Shown here piece after piece: positions 31,629-41,946 of a DNA stretch of 64,000 nucleotides. The position numbers and the translations under genes are program-made. A model generated the notes under the pieces. It searched no databases. It worked only from the letters and a program-made list of their open reading frames with translations, and was not told where the DNA came from. The stretch is from Malassezia japonica (taxonomy: Eukaryota; Basidiomycota; Malasseziomycetes; Malasseziales; Malasseziaceae). The first letter of the stretch is position 1, and the number at the start of each line of letters is the position of its first letter. The stretch spans positions 248,001 to 312,000 of the forward strand of contig NC_083376.1 in NCBI RefSeq assembly GCF_029542785.1. Direction: 5' to 3'.

Positions 31629-33434
31629 ATGGCGGACAGCAGCAAGATCACGGCGAAGCTCGAGAAGGCCAAGGCCGAAGGGCGTGTGTGGTGGAGCTTT
31701 GAGTACTTCCCCCCCCGCACGCCGCAGGGTCTGAGCAACCTGTACGACCGTATCGAGCGTATGGGCAAGCTCGGCCCCGAGTTTGTGGACATTACGTGGA
31801 ACGCCGGCGGCCGCACGTCGGACCTCACTGCGTCGCTCGTCAAGACGGTGCACGCGTACTTTGGTCTGGAGACGTGCATGCACCTGACGTGCACCAACAT
31901 GCCGCGCTCCAAGGTGGATGTCGCGCTGCGCGAGGCGAAAGAGTACGGCTGCCGCAACATTCTTGCGCTCCGCGGCGACCCCCCCGCGGGCGGCGGCGAG
32001 TGGGAGCCGCACGCGGCCGGCTTCTCACACGCGTACGAGCTTGTGCAGTATATCCGCGAGCACTACGGCGACTACTTTACCATTGCGGTCGCCGGCTTTC
32101 CGGAAGGGCATCCGGAGGCGACCGAGGGCCCCGAGGTCGAGATGGAGCAGCTCAAGAGCAAGATCGACGCGGGCGCCGACTTTATCTTTACGCAGATGTT
32201 CTACGACTTTGACATCTTTGCGGACTGGGTGCGCCGCGTCAAGGCCGCCGGCATTACCGTGCCGATCGTGCCGGGCGTGATGCCGATCCAGAACTATGGC
32301 GGTTTTACGCGCGCCATTGCGCGTTTCCGCACCAAAGTGCCGCAGTACTTCCACGATGCGCTCGACCCCGTGAAGGAGGACGACGAGCAGGTGCGCAAGA
32401 TCGGCACGGAACTTGTCGGCAAGATGTGCCGCAAGATCCTCGATACCAAGGACCTCGATGTGCACGGCCTGCACATCTACACGATGAACCTCGAGCGCGG
32501 GAGCCGCATGCTGCTCGAGTACCTCGGCCTCACGCCGACGGTCAACCCGCCGCTGCCCTGGAAGCCGTGCCTGACGCCCAAGCGCCGCGAGGAAAACATC
32601 CGCCCCATCTTTTGGGCGAACCGTGCCAAGTCGTACGTGAACCGCACCGAGTTCTGGGACGAGTTCCCCAACGGCCGCTGGGGCGACGCGCGCAGCCCGG
32701 CCTACGGCGACGTGGACGCCTACGGCGCGCAGCTCCGCTTCTCGCAGGAGGACGCGCTGAAGCTGTGGGGCACGCCCGAGACGCTCGACGACCTCAAAGG
32801 CCTCTTTGAGCGCTTTTGTGCCGGGGAGCTCGCCTCCCTTCCGTGGAGCGACGCGCCGGTCGCCAAAGAGACCAAGGTCATCGACCAGATGCTCGTGCAG
32901 CTCAACAAGCGCGGCTTCCTCACGATCAACTCGCAGCCGCCCGTTGACGGCGCGCGTAGCGACGACCCCGTGCATGGCTGGGGGCCAAAGAACGGCTACG
33001 TGTACCAAAAGGCCTACCTCGAATTCTTTGTGTCGCCGCAGCAGCTCGACGAGCTGCTCCAGCGCATCGAAAAGCACCCGCAGATCACCTACCACGCGGT
33101 GAACGCGCAGGGCGACATGCGCACCAACACGACGTCCGACGCGCCGAACGCCGTGACGTGGGGCTGCTTCCCCCACTGCGAGATTCTGCAGCCGACGATT
33201 GTCGACTCCATCTCGTTCCTTGCCTGGAAGGACGAGGCGTACGAGATCGGGCGCAGCTGGGCGAGGCTCTACGGCCAGGACTCGCCGACGTACAAGCTGC
33301 TCACGAGCGTCTTTGACTCGTACTTCCTCGTGAACGTCGTGCACAACGACTTCAAGCAGGACCTCGCCATCTTTGAGCCCTTCCTCCAGGACGCCCTCCC
33401 GGACGTGGAAAAGCTGCAGGTGAACGGCAAGTAG
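31629..33434 (+). CDS. MTHFR: Methylenetetrahydrofolate reductase
   Basis: FAD enzyme reducing 5,10-methylene-THF to 5-methyl-THF for methionine synthesis; 601 residues, the usual length for eukaryotic Met12/Met13. The catalytic TIM barrel occupies ~1-300 (WWSFEYFPPRTPQGLSNLYD, VDITWNAGGRTSDLT, NILALRGDPPAGGGEWE, TQMFYDFDIFADWVRR). The C-terminal SAM-responsive regulatory domain is present (RTEFWDEFPNGRWGDARSP, NAVTWGCFPHCEILQPT, DEAYEIGRSWARLYGQDSP). A single exon. It receives its substrate from the SHMT encoded at 7.1 kb. Which of the two fungal paralogues (Met12 or Met13) this is I cannot tell. Confidence 0.94.
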   Translation: MADSSKITAKLEKAKAEGRVWWSFEYFPPRTPQGLSNLYDRIERMGKLGPEFVDITWNAGGRTSDLTASLVKTVHAYFGLETCMHLTCTNMPRSKVDVALREAKEYGCRNILALRGDPPAGGGEWEPHAAGFSHAYELVQYIREHYGDYFTIAVAGFPEGHPEATEGPEVEMEQLKSKIDAGADFIFTQMFYDFDIFADWVRRVKAAGITVPIVPGVMPIQNYGGFTRAIARFRTKVPQYFHDALDPVKEDDEQVRKIGTELVGKMCRKILDTKDLDVHGLHIYTMNLERGSRMLLEYLGLTPTVNPPLPWKPCLTPKRREENIRPIFWANRAKSYVNRTEFWDEFPNGRWGDARSPAYGDVDAYGAQLRFSQEDALKLWGTPETLDDLKGLFERFCAGELASLPWSDAPVAKETKVIDQMLVQLNKRGFLTINSQPPVDGARSDDPVHGWGPKNGYVYQKAYLEFFVSPQQLDELLQRIEKHPQITYHAVNAQGDMRTNTTSDAPNAVTWGCFPHCEILQPTIVDSISFLAWKDEAYEIGRSWARLYGQDSPTYKLLTSVFDSYFLVNVVHNDFKQDLAIFEPFLQDALPDVEKLQVNGK

Positions 33435-33488
33435 TGGCAGCGCATACCCCTCAACGGAGCTGCCTGTATAGTAGATTCAACTCTTGTC

Positions 33489-35796
33489 CTATAAAAAGAG
33501 CGACTTTTCCTTTAGCGCTCGGTAGCCAAACACGTCCCAGTCGGCGGCGGTCACCCAGAGCTCCTGGAGCGCGTCGAGGTGCGCCAGGACCGCGAGCCCC
33601 TTCCACGCAAGGTGCTCGGGCTCCATGTTGCGGGGGGGCGGGATCACCGTCGCCTGCGGCGCCACAAAGTTGGGGCCGACACTCACCGCAGGCGTCCGCG
33701 CAGGGTCCGACGGCGTATAGTGCTCCGCAAGGAGCATCGAGACACGCGCCTCGAGCGCCTCGCCGAGACCGCTCAGCCGCGCCGAGCCGCCGATGCACAT
33801 GATGTTGTTCGCAAGCTTGCGCAGGCGCTCCTCGTTCCCGGCGCCGCTCAGCTGGCCGCTCATGCTGCCGGTCGAGGCGAGCAAGGCGTAAAACACGGCG
33901 CGGTCCAGCGGCGTGCGGCTCGCCTCGTCCACAATGTCCAGGCCGTTTTGCGCGGCGACGGCCGCCGCGGCGAGGCACCGCTGCGTCTGCGTCGTCGCCT
34001 GGGGCGGCGCGGGCGCCGCCGCCTTAGCCGCGGGCGCGGGCGACGGGTGCCCGCTCCCGTTCTCCGTGTCCGGCGCGGGGCTATCGGTCGCGAGCGGCGC
34101 GGCCTTGACCGAGCCCAGCGCCTGGTTCACCGCGTGGGGCAGGCGGTGGCCGAGGCACGCAAACATGCCGAGCGTCGGCGAGACGTCGCTCACCGCGTCC
34201 ACGGTGAGCTCCACGGCCTCGTCGCCGCCGAGCGACGCGTTGGCATTGACGATCGACGTGGCATTCTCAATGTCTTCGACGCCGCCCTGCAGCGGCGCGG
34301 CGGTGGCCGGCTTGCGCGGCGCCTGCAGCGGCGCCGTGATCGCCTCCGGGTGAAAGAGGAGGAGGCCGGCGAGGATCGGCTCGTCGTACAGGCGCAGCGC
34401 GTACTTGAGCGCCTGCGTGTGCGGCAGGCGCACGACAAAGTCGTACAGATTCAGGCCGACCTGGTTCGGAAGCAGCGTCGCAAACTGCTGCTTGAGCGAG
34501 TCGAGGAGCGCGGCGTCCGCGAGGCGCTTCTCTGCGCGGATCGTGCGGTACGGGAAGCTCGAGCGCTCGAGCACCTCGCCAAAGAAGAGCGAGATATCCC
34601 GGCCGCCATACGCAAGCGGAATGCGCGTCTCGGGCAGGACCAGGCCTTCTTCGACGCACGACACGCCGATGCTCGTCGCACCGATGTCGACGATGCACGC
34701 GGCCGAGAGGCCCGCGCCAAACATTGCACAGATCCCTTCAGTCTGCACATTGATCGCAGCAAAGCCCATGTACGTCAGGAGGAGCGTGCCGAGCGCACGC
34801 AGGTCGCTGCGCGAGAACGAGTCGGGGACGAGCAACAGCACCGAGTACTCGCCAAAATCGCGCGGCGAGATGCCCAGGCCCGGGCTCTTGAGCGTCTCGT
34901 CGTCTGCGGTCGGGGGCGCGGCGAGCGCGTGCGTGAGGAGCGTCTGCAGGTCGTTCAAGAGCGCCTGGACCGCCGCCGAAGCGCCGTACGCCTCGTGGTA
35001 CTGCTCGACGTTGAGCATGCCCCGCGTCCACGGCCGAAAGAGCGCCCAGTCGCGCGGCGCGTCTGCGTCTGCCGGCGAGAGCGAGGCAAGGCGCAGCGCT
35101 TCCTCGCCGACGAGCACGTGGGTGGTCTGCTGGCCGAGCGCAGCGAGCCCGTCGGCGTTCGTGTCGACCCACCCCTTGTGGTATACGTCGTTGTGCTCGA
35201 GCACCTTTTCCGGCTCGACCGACGCGTTGTAGCTGTTCGCCGACTGGTATCCGTTGCTCACCGGGCGCAGCTTGTACTGGCGCATAATCGCGCGGAGCTC
35301 TGCGCGGAGGCTTTCAATGTGCCGCGCGGTGGGGTCGGCGTGGGTATCGTCCGCGGCCGCCTGCTCGGGTCCCCCGAGCTCGTCCGGCACTGCGGCCTTG
35401 CGATCCGCCTTGCCGTGCGCCGGGAGATGCATCTTGCGCGCGACCGCGCTGGGCACCGTTGTGGGGTACAGGTCCGAGGAGCGGCCGACGCGCAGGAACT
35501 CGGAGCCGAGGTGCAGGACGATGCGGCGCTGGGCGCCGTCCACCTCCTCTCCCTCCTCCTCTTCCTCCTCGTCGTCGTGCTTGCGCTTCGGCACCTTGCG
35601 CCCCGAGCGCGCCATCCACGTCTGTGCCTCGGTTTTGAGGTAGGACGAGGAAACGTCTGTGTGAGCTTCGTTACCTACTTTTCGCATTCACAAACGACGG
35701 CGCATGGAACGACGTGTACGCCCACGGCAGCTCGCGCGTCGCGTCCGCCGCCGCGTTCGGCGGCAGGACCTGCTTCGCGGCCTTGGGCGGGGGCAT
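33489..35796 (-). CDS. ARP8: Actin-related protein 8, INO80 chromatin-remodelling complex
   Basis: Nuclear actin-related protein with nucleosome and DNA binding, 761 residues. Exon 1 (35796-35679) encodes MPPPKAAKQVLPPNAAADAT and ends FVNAK. A 22-nt intron starting GTAGGT joins it to exon 2 (35656-33489), restoring NVSSSYLKTEAQTWMARSGR. Actin-fold segments are recognisable: RIVLHLGSEFLRVGRSSD (phosphate-loop-like), ACIVDIGATSIGVSCVEEG and ANNIMCIGGSARLSGLGEAL, with large Arp8-type insertions (Ala/Pro/Thr-rich, about residues 510-600). The acidic HDDEEEEEEGEEVDG lies near the N-terminus. The start is 51 bp from the AIM34-like gene in divergent orientation. Its 3' end is 54 bp from the MTHFR stop. 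Confidence 0.85.
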
Positions 35797-35847
35797 GGAG
35801 GAGCAGAGGCGCTGACTAAAACGTCTCCCGCCTTGTTGATTTCCACG

Positions 35848-36963
35848 ATGCTCCGCCGCCTGTCGCAGAGTGCGGGTCGCCCCCGTGTGAAGCATGTGCC
35901 GTCCACGCCGAGCTTGCGTGTGGCTGAGGCGGCGCCTCTGGTTCCCGCGCGCTCGCTCGTGTCGACTGTGCTGCTCACCGCCGAGGGCTACGAGTCGAAG
36001 CAGGTCACCGAGCTGCGCGCGCTGCTGCGCCAGCGCAACCTCGCCTCGTCCGGCCGCAAGGCCGAGCTTGTGCAGCGCCTGAAGCAGAACGATATGCAGC
36101 GCTCGGGCTCGACGCTCGCGGCCGCTGCGCCCAAGACCTCGAAGCCGAAGCCCAAGACCAAGGCCGTCCCGAAGGGCAAGGAGGCCGCCGAGATCGCCGC
36201 GGCCAAGATGCCCGCCGCGCCGCTCGAGCCGGGTTCGGTGAGCAGCCCGACGGCAGACGTCGACGGCACGCTCGGCAAGGCGTCGCCGTCCGCGACGATC
36301 GTGCCGCCCCACGAGCCGACGACGCCCCCGGGCCGTCCGTCGCATAAAGCCGATCCGGTCCGCGACACGTTTAGCATCAAGGTGCCGTTTGAGGAGCCCG
36401 TCGAGCCCGTCGCACAGTACATCCCGTCGATCAAGGCGTACGTCGACCCGACGCAGGACTACAGCGACTCGTACAAGGAGGAGTGGCACATGCCGCACGT
36501 TCCCCGCGTCCACCGCCTCGGCGCGGGCGACTCGGTGCTCTCGTCCGAGGCCTCGTTTCTGGAGCCCGCCGAGCCGACGGCCTCGCCCGGCGTCCTCGCC
36601 GAGCTCACTGCCGACTTCCTCCCGGGCTCGGTGCAGCGCAGCGCCGAGTCCAGCTGGACGCGCTTCCAGCGCGCGACGGGCGGCCTGGTCAGCGACGTGC
36701 TTGCCGACCTGAAGCGCGTCACGCCGCTCGACCCCATCGCCCCTCAGTCGAACGCGCGCCCGTCGGCGCGCCGCCCGCTGAACGAGGAGGAGCGCACCGG
36801 CGCTGTGGTGCTCGGTGGCGTGGTGCTCACCGGCTTTGCGCTCGGCGGCATTGCGGCAACCGAGGAGAAGGATGTCGTCGCTGAGAAGAAGCCTGCCGGC
36901 TACGAGCCGCCGCACTATCTACACGGAGGCCAGATTGTGGGTGGCGGTGTGCGCAAGGTATAA
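35848..36963 (+). CDS. Mitochondrial SAP-domain protein, AIM34-like
   Basis: A 371-residue protein with a basic N-terminus typical of mitochondrial import (MLRRLSQSAGRPRVKHVPS). A SAP helix-turn-helix follows at about residues 50-85 (VTELRALLRQRNLASSGRKA, ELVQRLKQND), then a long Pro/Ala/Lys-rich region, and one hydrophobic segment near the C-terminus (GAVVLGGVVLTGFALGG) that could anchor it in a membrane. SAP plus mitochondrial presequence resembles yeast Aim34, whose role is unclear. I chose ATG 35848 rather than upstream in-frame ATGs because the latter overlap ARP8 coding sequence and give no targeting signal. It converges on HIS3 with 19 bp between stops. Confidence 0.65.
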   Translation: MLRRLSQSAGRPRVKHVPSTPSLRVAEAAPLVPARSLVSTVLLTAEGYESKQVTELRALLRQRNLASSGRKAELVQRLKQNDMQRSGSTLAAAAPKTSKPKPKTKAVPKGKEAAEIAAAKMPAAPLEPGSVSSPTADVDGTLGKASPSATIVPPHEPTTPPGRPSHKADPVRDTFSIKVPFEEPVEPVAQYIPSIKAYVDPTQDYSDSYKEEWHMPHVPRVHRLGAGDSVLSSEASFLEPAEPTASPGVLAELTADFLPGSVQRSAESSWTRFQRATGGLVSDVLADLKRVTPLDPIAPQSNARPSARRPLNEEERTGAVVLGGVVLTGFALGGIAATEEKDVVAEKKPAGYEPPHYLHGGQIVGGGVRKV

Positions 36964-36982
36964 TAGCTAGAGAACGCCTAAG

Positions 36983-37640
36983 TTAGTTGTGCGACATACC
37001 CTTGGTGCTCGGCACGTCGTTCGTGCCGGTGCGCGAGATAGCCTCCTTGATGGCCAGCGCCGTAGCCTTGAATGCGGACTCGATGCGGTGGTGGTCGTTC
37101 TCGCCGTGCAGCACGTCGACATGGAGCGTCACACGCGCCTCCATCGCAAAGCTGTAAAAGACGTGCGGCACCATCTCGCAGCTCAGGTCGCCGACCTTTT
37201 CGCGGACCAGGTGCAGGTCCGTGTGGCAGTAGGGGCGCGAGGAGATGTCAATCACCGCGCGCGACAGCGCCTCGTCCAGGGGGGCGTGGCCGGTGCCGTA
37301 GCGCTTAATGCCTTTGATCGGGCCGAGCGCCTGCTTGAAGGCCTCGCCAAGCGCGATCGCACAGTCCTCGGCCGTGTGGTGGTCGTCAATCCACGTATCG
37401 CCCTCGCACTCGAGCTCGAGCGACATGCCGCCGTGCTTCGCCAAGGCATGGAACATCTGCGTCAGTAGAGGCACGTACGTGGTCCAAAAAGCCCACACCC
37501 GTCTTGACGCTGATTTTTTGGGGGGCAAACTCGGGGTGCACATCGAGCGCAAGCGCAACCTTGATCTTGGTCTCGTTCGTGTTGCGCTCGAGCGTCGCGC
37601 GGCGCACCAGCTCAGGAGTCAGAGGAACAGCAAACGCCAT
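36983..37640 (-). CDS. HIS3: Imidazoleglycerol-phosphate dehydratase
   Basis: Sixth step of histidine biosynthesis (IGP to imidazole-acetol phosphate); 211 residues. Exon 1 (37640-37479) encodes [20 protein letters not shown] and ends GVGFLDH. A 22-nt intron (37457-37478) joins it to exon 2 starting [10 protein letters not shown]. Metal-binding motifs are intact: [17 protein letters not shown] and [15 protein letters not shown]. The length is that of the monofunctional fungal enzyme. Only 27 bp separate its start codon from that of the dynein intermediate chain on the other strand, and those 27 bp contain a CACGTG. Confidence 0.95.
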
Positions 37641-37652
37641 GGTGGGTAAAGC

Positions 37653-37658
37653 CACGTG
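37653..37658. promoter_or_regulatory. CACGTG in the 27-bp HIS3/dynein IC divergent interval
   Basis: Palindromic CACGTG (within GCCACGTGGC) at the centre of the 27-bp gap between two divergent start codons. It is the only recognisable motif there, so it is a candidate shared element. Confidence 0.45.
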
Positions 37659-37667
37659 GCTCTCACC

Positions 37668-39682
37668 ATGTCGGCGCGCCGTGCGGAGATCGAGGCGAAG
37701 CGCGCCAAGCTCGAGCGCATGCGCCAGGAGCGCGCTGCGCGCCAGCAGCGCGCACAGGGGCTCGGCGAGAGCCAGGGGAAGCAAGAGGTAGGTCCACTGG
37801 CTGACTTAGACGCCGTCGCGCAAGGAAGACCTCGACGCGCTCGTCGCGTCGCTGATCACGCAGGACGCGCGCGAGGCGGACGAGGGCTCGCTCGGCGCCA
37901 GCACGGGGGGCGACTCGCTCAGGACAAGCACAGGCAGCGACGCGTTGCACGCGAGTACGAACGACGGGGGGAAGATGGAGAGCGCTCCAGGCGCAAGTGT
38001 GGGCACAATGGACACGGCCACGAGCACGGCCACGAGCACGGCGGCCAGCACGGCGGCCAGCACGGCGGCCAGCACGGCGGACGACGCAGTGATGACGCGT
38101 GCCCCTGTGCCGCCTGCCCCGGCGCCCATCCCGCAAAAGATCCTCTACTCGAAAGAAGTACAGACCGAGTCGCCCCCGTCGCCCGACCTCGTCCCAACAC
38201 CCGAGCCGCTCGAGGAGGCGTCCGCAACGCCGCCGCACCCGCCGACGCCGCCCGCAGAGGAGCTCGGGGCAGATTTTGCCGACTTTGTGCACGCCAAGTC
38301 GGCCGTGATCGAGCGCGTGCTCGACGAGGACTACGACGTACTGACAGACTATACGCATGTGCCGACCGACGCGCACGACCCGAATGCGAACGCGCTGCGG
38401 CACGTCCATACCTTCTTTGACGCGGCGATCCTCGATACGCGCTCGGTGACCGACATGGACTGGTCGTCCAAGCACCCCGAGCTGCTCGCGGCGAGCTACA
38501 ACCGGCAGCGCACGCCGACGCACGACGCCGACGGGCTCGTCGCCGTGTGGAACATGCACCTGCGCGAGCGCCCCGAGTTTACGTTTGAGGCGCCGACCGA
38601 CGTCACGTCCGTCCTCGCGTCGCCGTTCCACCCCACGCTGTACGTCGGCGGGACGTACAGCGGCCAGATCCTCCTCTGGGACGCGCGGCAACGGGGGCTG
38701 CCGGTGCAGCGCACCCCCCTCTCTTTCTCTGCCGGCGCCGAGAGCGGGCACTGTGCGCCGGTGTACTCCCTGCGCATGGTCGGCACGGCGCAGGCGCACC
38801 ACCTCGTCAGTGCGTCGACCGACGGCCTGGTGTGTACCTGGACGATGGACATGCTTGCCAAGCCGCAAGAGTCGATCATGCTCACGAACCCCCTACACCC
38901 CCGCAGCGCAGACGTCGGCATCGCGTCGCTGGACGTGCCCGCGGACGACGCGACGCGCTTCCTTGTCGGCACCGAAGAGGGGAACGTGTACGGCGCCGCG
39001 CGCTACAACCGCGCCGGCGCCGCGGCCGGCCTCGACACGGAGTACGTGTACGTGGGCCACGCCGCGCCCGTGACGCGCCTCGAGTGCCACCCCGCGCCGC
39101 GGGGCCGCAGCGCGCCGGCCGACTTTTCCGACCTGTTCCTCACGAGCAGCATGGACTGGACGTCGGCGCTGTGGCGCACCGCCGACCGCACGCGCTCCGC
39201 GCCGCACAGCGCCAGCGGCTACCACTACGCGCACGCGAATCCCCGCATCGCGACGAGCACGCGCACGAACCCCCTCGCGTTCCGCGGCGGCGCCGCGAAT
39301 GCCGCGCCGTGGACCGTGATCAAGCCGCTGTGCCGCTTCGAGAACCAGCAGGACTATGTGATGGACGTGCGCTGGCACCCCCACCACCCCGCGCTCTTTG
39401 CGCAGGTCGACGTCGCGGGGCGGCTCGAGATGTACAATCTGAATTACAGCTGCGAGGTACGTCGCACGACTCACGCAGCGCCCGCTCCTGAGCACTGCGA
39501 CGCCCGGCGGCCGCGGCCTGAACCGCGTCGCATGGGAGCGCCGCGCAGACACCAGCGCCAGGCTCGTGGTCGGCGGCATGGACGGACGCGTGCACCTCTA
39601 CGAGCTCCCCGAGTCGGTCGTCACGCCCCGGGGGGATGCAGAGTGGACCGAGATGCAGCAGGTCCTTGCATCGGCGTCGTAG
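37668..39682 (+). CDS. Cytoplasmic dynein intermediate chain
   Basis: WD40 intermediate chain of the dynein motor, 656 residues. Exons 37668-37787, 37810-39456, 39479-39682; both introns are 22 nt (first GTAGGT...CTGAC...TAG, second GTACGT...CTCAC...CAG). The N-terminus is the charged helix that binds p150/dynactin (MSARRAEIEAKRAKLERMRQ). A low-complexity Ser/Thr/Ala segment follows, encoded by a 12-bp minisatellite, then the light-chain-binding-like KEVQTESPPSP, and a C-terminal WD40 propeller (VTDMDWSSKHPELLAASYNR, YVGGTYSGQILLWDARQ, LFLTSSMDWTSALWR). The last exon overlaps the end of the kinase gene on the opposite strand by 62 nt. Confidence 0.9.
38011..38080 (+). repeat. 12-bp minisatellite inside dynein intermediate chain
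   Basis: About five head-to-tail 12-bp units: two of CACGGCCACGAG and three of CACGGCGGCCAG. They encode alternating STAT/STAA repeats in the disordered N-terminal region of the protein. The length is likely to vary between strains. Confidence 0.8.
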
Positions 39683-40457
39683 GCGGCGACGGCGACGCGC
39701 TGAACGGCGCCGAGCGCGGCGGGACGTCGGCCGCGCGCGCCCAGCGGTCCAGCGGCCCGGTGGGCCGCGGGCTCGGGCGCGCCTGCGGCCCTCTGCGCTG
39801 CGTGGTAAACGGCGTCTTGGCATAGACAATGTCCCCCGCGCGCTTCAAGGGCTTGGCTGCGGCGACCTTCCGGAGCACGCTTTGGCCATAGTCGTGCAGT
39901 GCCGCGCCGCTGGGCGGCATCAGCGCGCCTTGTATTGTAATCATGCCATCGAACCCCTCTGGCTTTTCGGGCATAGGGCGCGCAAACGTCCGCTGGAACA
40001 TGGCGAGGATGCTGCGTGAGTGAGGCAACGCACCGCATCGCGCTCTGTGCGTCCTTGATCGTGGGGTGGCCCGTCCGCGCCGCGAGCCGCTTTTTGCACA
40101 CGTCGATCGGCGTATCCACCCACACGAGGCACGTCACGAGGCGCGGCCCGTCGGGGTGCGCCGCACGGAACTCGTTCGCGAGCTCGAGCCACTCGGCGCG
40201 CTGCCGATAGTCAATATTCGTGCGGTCGATGAGCACATTCTTCCCTTCCTGGAGCGCGTTCATCGCATGCCGTTGCACAATGGCGCGCTTCTTGAGCTCG
40301 TCCTGATTGCACCGCACCCAGTGCTGCGTCAGGCCATGCACCTACCTCAGGATCCGCCTCTTCGATCGCACAGGCCACTGCGTCAGCTGCGCAACGTACG
40401 CGTCGACTTTCCGCTGCCAACCACCCCGCAGAGCACCACCAGCCGGAGCACGTCCAT
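39621..40457 (-). CDS. P-loop kinase-like protein (AAA_33/polynucleotide-kinase type)
   Basis: A 256-residue protein in four exons (40457-40400, 40377-40346, 40323-40034, 40011-39621) with three introns of exactly 22 nt; exon 2 is only 32 nt. Spliced, it has Walker A in VVLCGVVGSGKSTLACAIEE, then WVRCNQDELKKR, a helix, NVLIDRTNIDYRQRAEWLE and a Walker-B-like LVTCLVWVDTP with the lid Arg in CKKRLAARTGHPT. This layout resembles the kinase domain of PNKP and related AAA_33 proteins that phosphorylate nucleic acids or small molecules. The substrate is unknown, and no phosphatase or HIT domain is attached. The C-terminal ~45 residues are Pro/Arg-rich and overlap the dynein gene antisense. Confidence 0.65.
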
Positions 40458-40482
40458 GGAAGATCGGGCGATCGGGTATCTA

Positions 40483-41898
40483 CTACAGCTGGCCCTTGAT
40501 GTCGACCTTGCGGAAGCGCTCGGCGGCGCGCACGAGCGCGTCGCCCGCGCGCTTCGTGTCCCACTGGGCGTCCGCAAGGGGGCCGTTTTCTGTATACAGT
40601 GCCGCGTCGAGCGTCGCGAGAAAGGCGTCCGCGTCGCCGACCGACGCCCACCCCAGCTCGGCGGCGATCCACGACAGCGGGCAGCTGGGCCGCTCGCTCT
40701 TGGCGAGGACAAGCAGCGCCTGGACGCGCTCGCGCTCCACAAAGTGGTCCATAACGTAGGCGTTCATGTTCGGCGCGTCCTTGTACAGCACAAAGAACGC
40801 GTGGTAGTTGCCGGTGCGCATCGCCGCGCGCACCGCGAGCGCGTGGGCGACCGGCGGCTCGGCCTTCATCGCGGGCGTGAGCTCGGCCATGAGCGCATTG
40901 ACTTCGCGCTGGTTGCGTGTGTGCAAGAGGTACAGGATGCGGTACGCGAGGAACTCGATCGAGGCGCCGGGCAGGCCGTACGCGTACAGGCCCCGCAGCT
41001 GCGTCTGGCACTGGTTGTACTCGCCCAGGTCGCCCTTTTCCAGCGCAATGCGCGCGTGGATCTCGTACACCTTGACCGTAAAGTCGTTCTTGATGCGCTG
41101 CACCGTCAGGTCCTGCCGCATGCTCTTGAACTGGTCGCAGATGTACGCATAGTTGCCTTCGGCGCGCCACTTGGTCTTGAGCAGCTCGAGCGTCTGGCGC
41201 AGCGTCGCGAGCGGGCGCACCGTCTTGGGATCGGGGGCAGAGGTGAGGCGCAGGTAGGGCTTCTCGAGCTTGGTCGAGGTGCCGACGACCGTGTACTCGT
41301 CCCAGTCGATCACGTTGGGGTCCGCCGAGAGCGGCGGCGTGGCGCGCGCCGCCGGCGCGCCGAGGCGGCCAGCGAGGCTCGTCGTGGCCAGCGCCGCCTG
41401 CATGTCCTCCTCCTGCTCGCGCTGGAACGCGGCCTGCTCCTCTTCAAAGCGGCGCAGGCGCATCGCCTTGCGCGACGGGTCCTCGTGCAGCGCCGCGTGC
41501 GCCTTTTTGGCCTTTTTCGGCGCGCGGCCACGCGCAGGGGAGAGGGGCGTCGCGGGCGACGACGGCTGCGCGAGCGCCGGCCGCGGCGGCGGCGGCCCCG
41601 GCCTCGGCGGCGGCCCTGGCGGCGGCGGCGGACCCGGCGGCGGCGGCCCCGGCACGCGCGCGAGCGCGTCCGCAGACCGCTTCTTTCCGCCCGGCGCGAG
41701 GCTCGCAAGCTGGACGCGTTTCCAGTCTTTCGTGTGCAGCGTCCCGTCCTGGAATGCGGCAAAAATCAGCGCCTTGAGCTCATCGCTGACCTGCTTGCGG
41801 TTCGCATCCGAGCACGCAGCAAACGTCCGGCTCGCAAACTCCCTGCGTCAGCGCCTGCGCACGTACCGCAACGACGGCGGCCAGTCGGCTCCCGACAT
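40483..41898 (-). CDS. THP3: SAC3/GANP-domain protein Thp3 (LENG8-like)
   Basis: RNA-metabolism factor; yeast Thp3 pairs with Csn12 and acts in transcription elongation and splicing. 463 residues; exon 1 (41898-41867, 32 nt, MSGADWPPSLR) is joined across a 24-nt intron to exon 2 (41842-40483), restoring EFASRTFAACSDANRKQVSD. Although this intron is a multiple of three, it contains an in-frame TGA within the CTGAC branch-site. A Pro/Gly tract precedes a basic segment, then the SAC3/GANP domain (about residues 200-460: DWDEYTVVGTSTKLEKPYLR, LKTKWRAEGNYAYICDQFKS, RQDLTVQRIKNDFTVKVYE). It ends 25 bp from the kinase gene's start on the same strand. Confidence 0.85.
41580..41655 (-). repeat. GC-rich Pro/Gly-coding tract in THP3
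   Basis: An imperfect GGC/GGN trinucleotide tract that on the minus strand encodes runs of prolines punctuated by glycine (PGPPPPGPPPPPGPPP...). It is a low-complexity linker before the SAC3 domain. Confidence 0.75.
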
Positions 41899-41903
41899 GG
41901 TAG

Positions 41904-41919
41904 CACGTGGAGCCACGTG
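41904..41919. promoter_or_regulatory. Two CACGTGGAG/CACGTGG elements between THP3 and THR1
   Basis: Within the 48-bp interval separating divergent start codons, CACGTG occurs at 41904-41909 and 41914-41919, again ten bases apart as at the AAT promoter. A candidate bidirectional regulatory element. Confidence 0.45.
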
Positions 41920-41946
41920 GAGGTGCGAAGGCTTTTTCTCCCCACA

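Noticed and set aside
37981..38090. CRISPR-like short repeats
   Set aside because: In-frame 12-bp minisatellite inside dynein intermediate chain, without spacers; the organism is eukaryotic.
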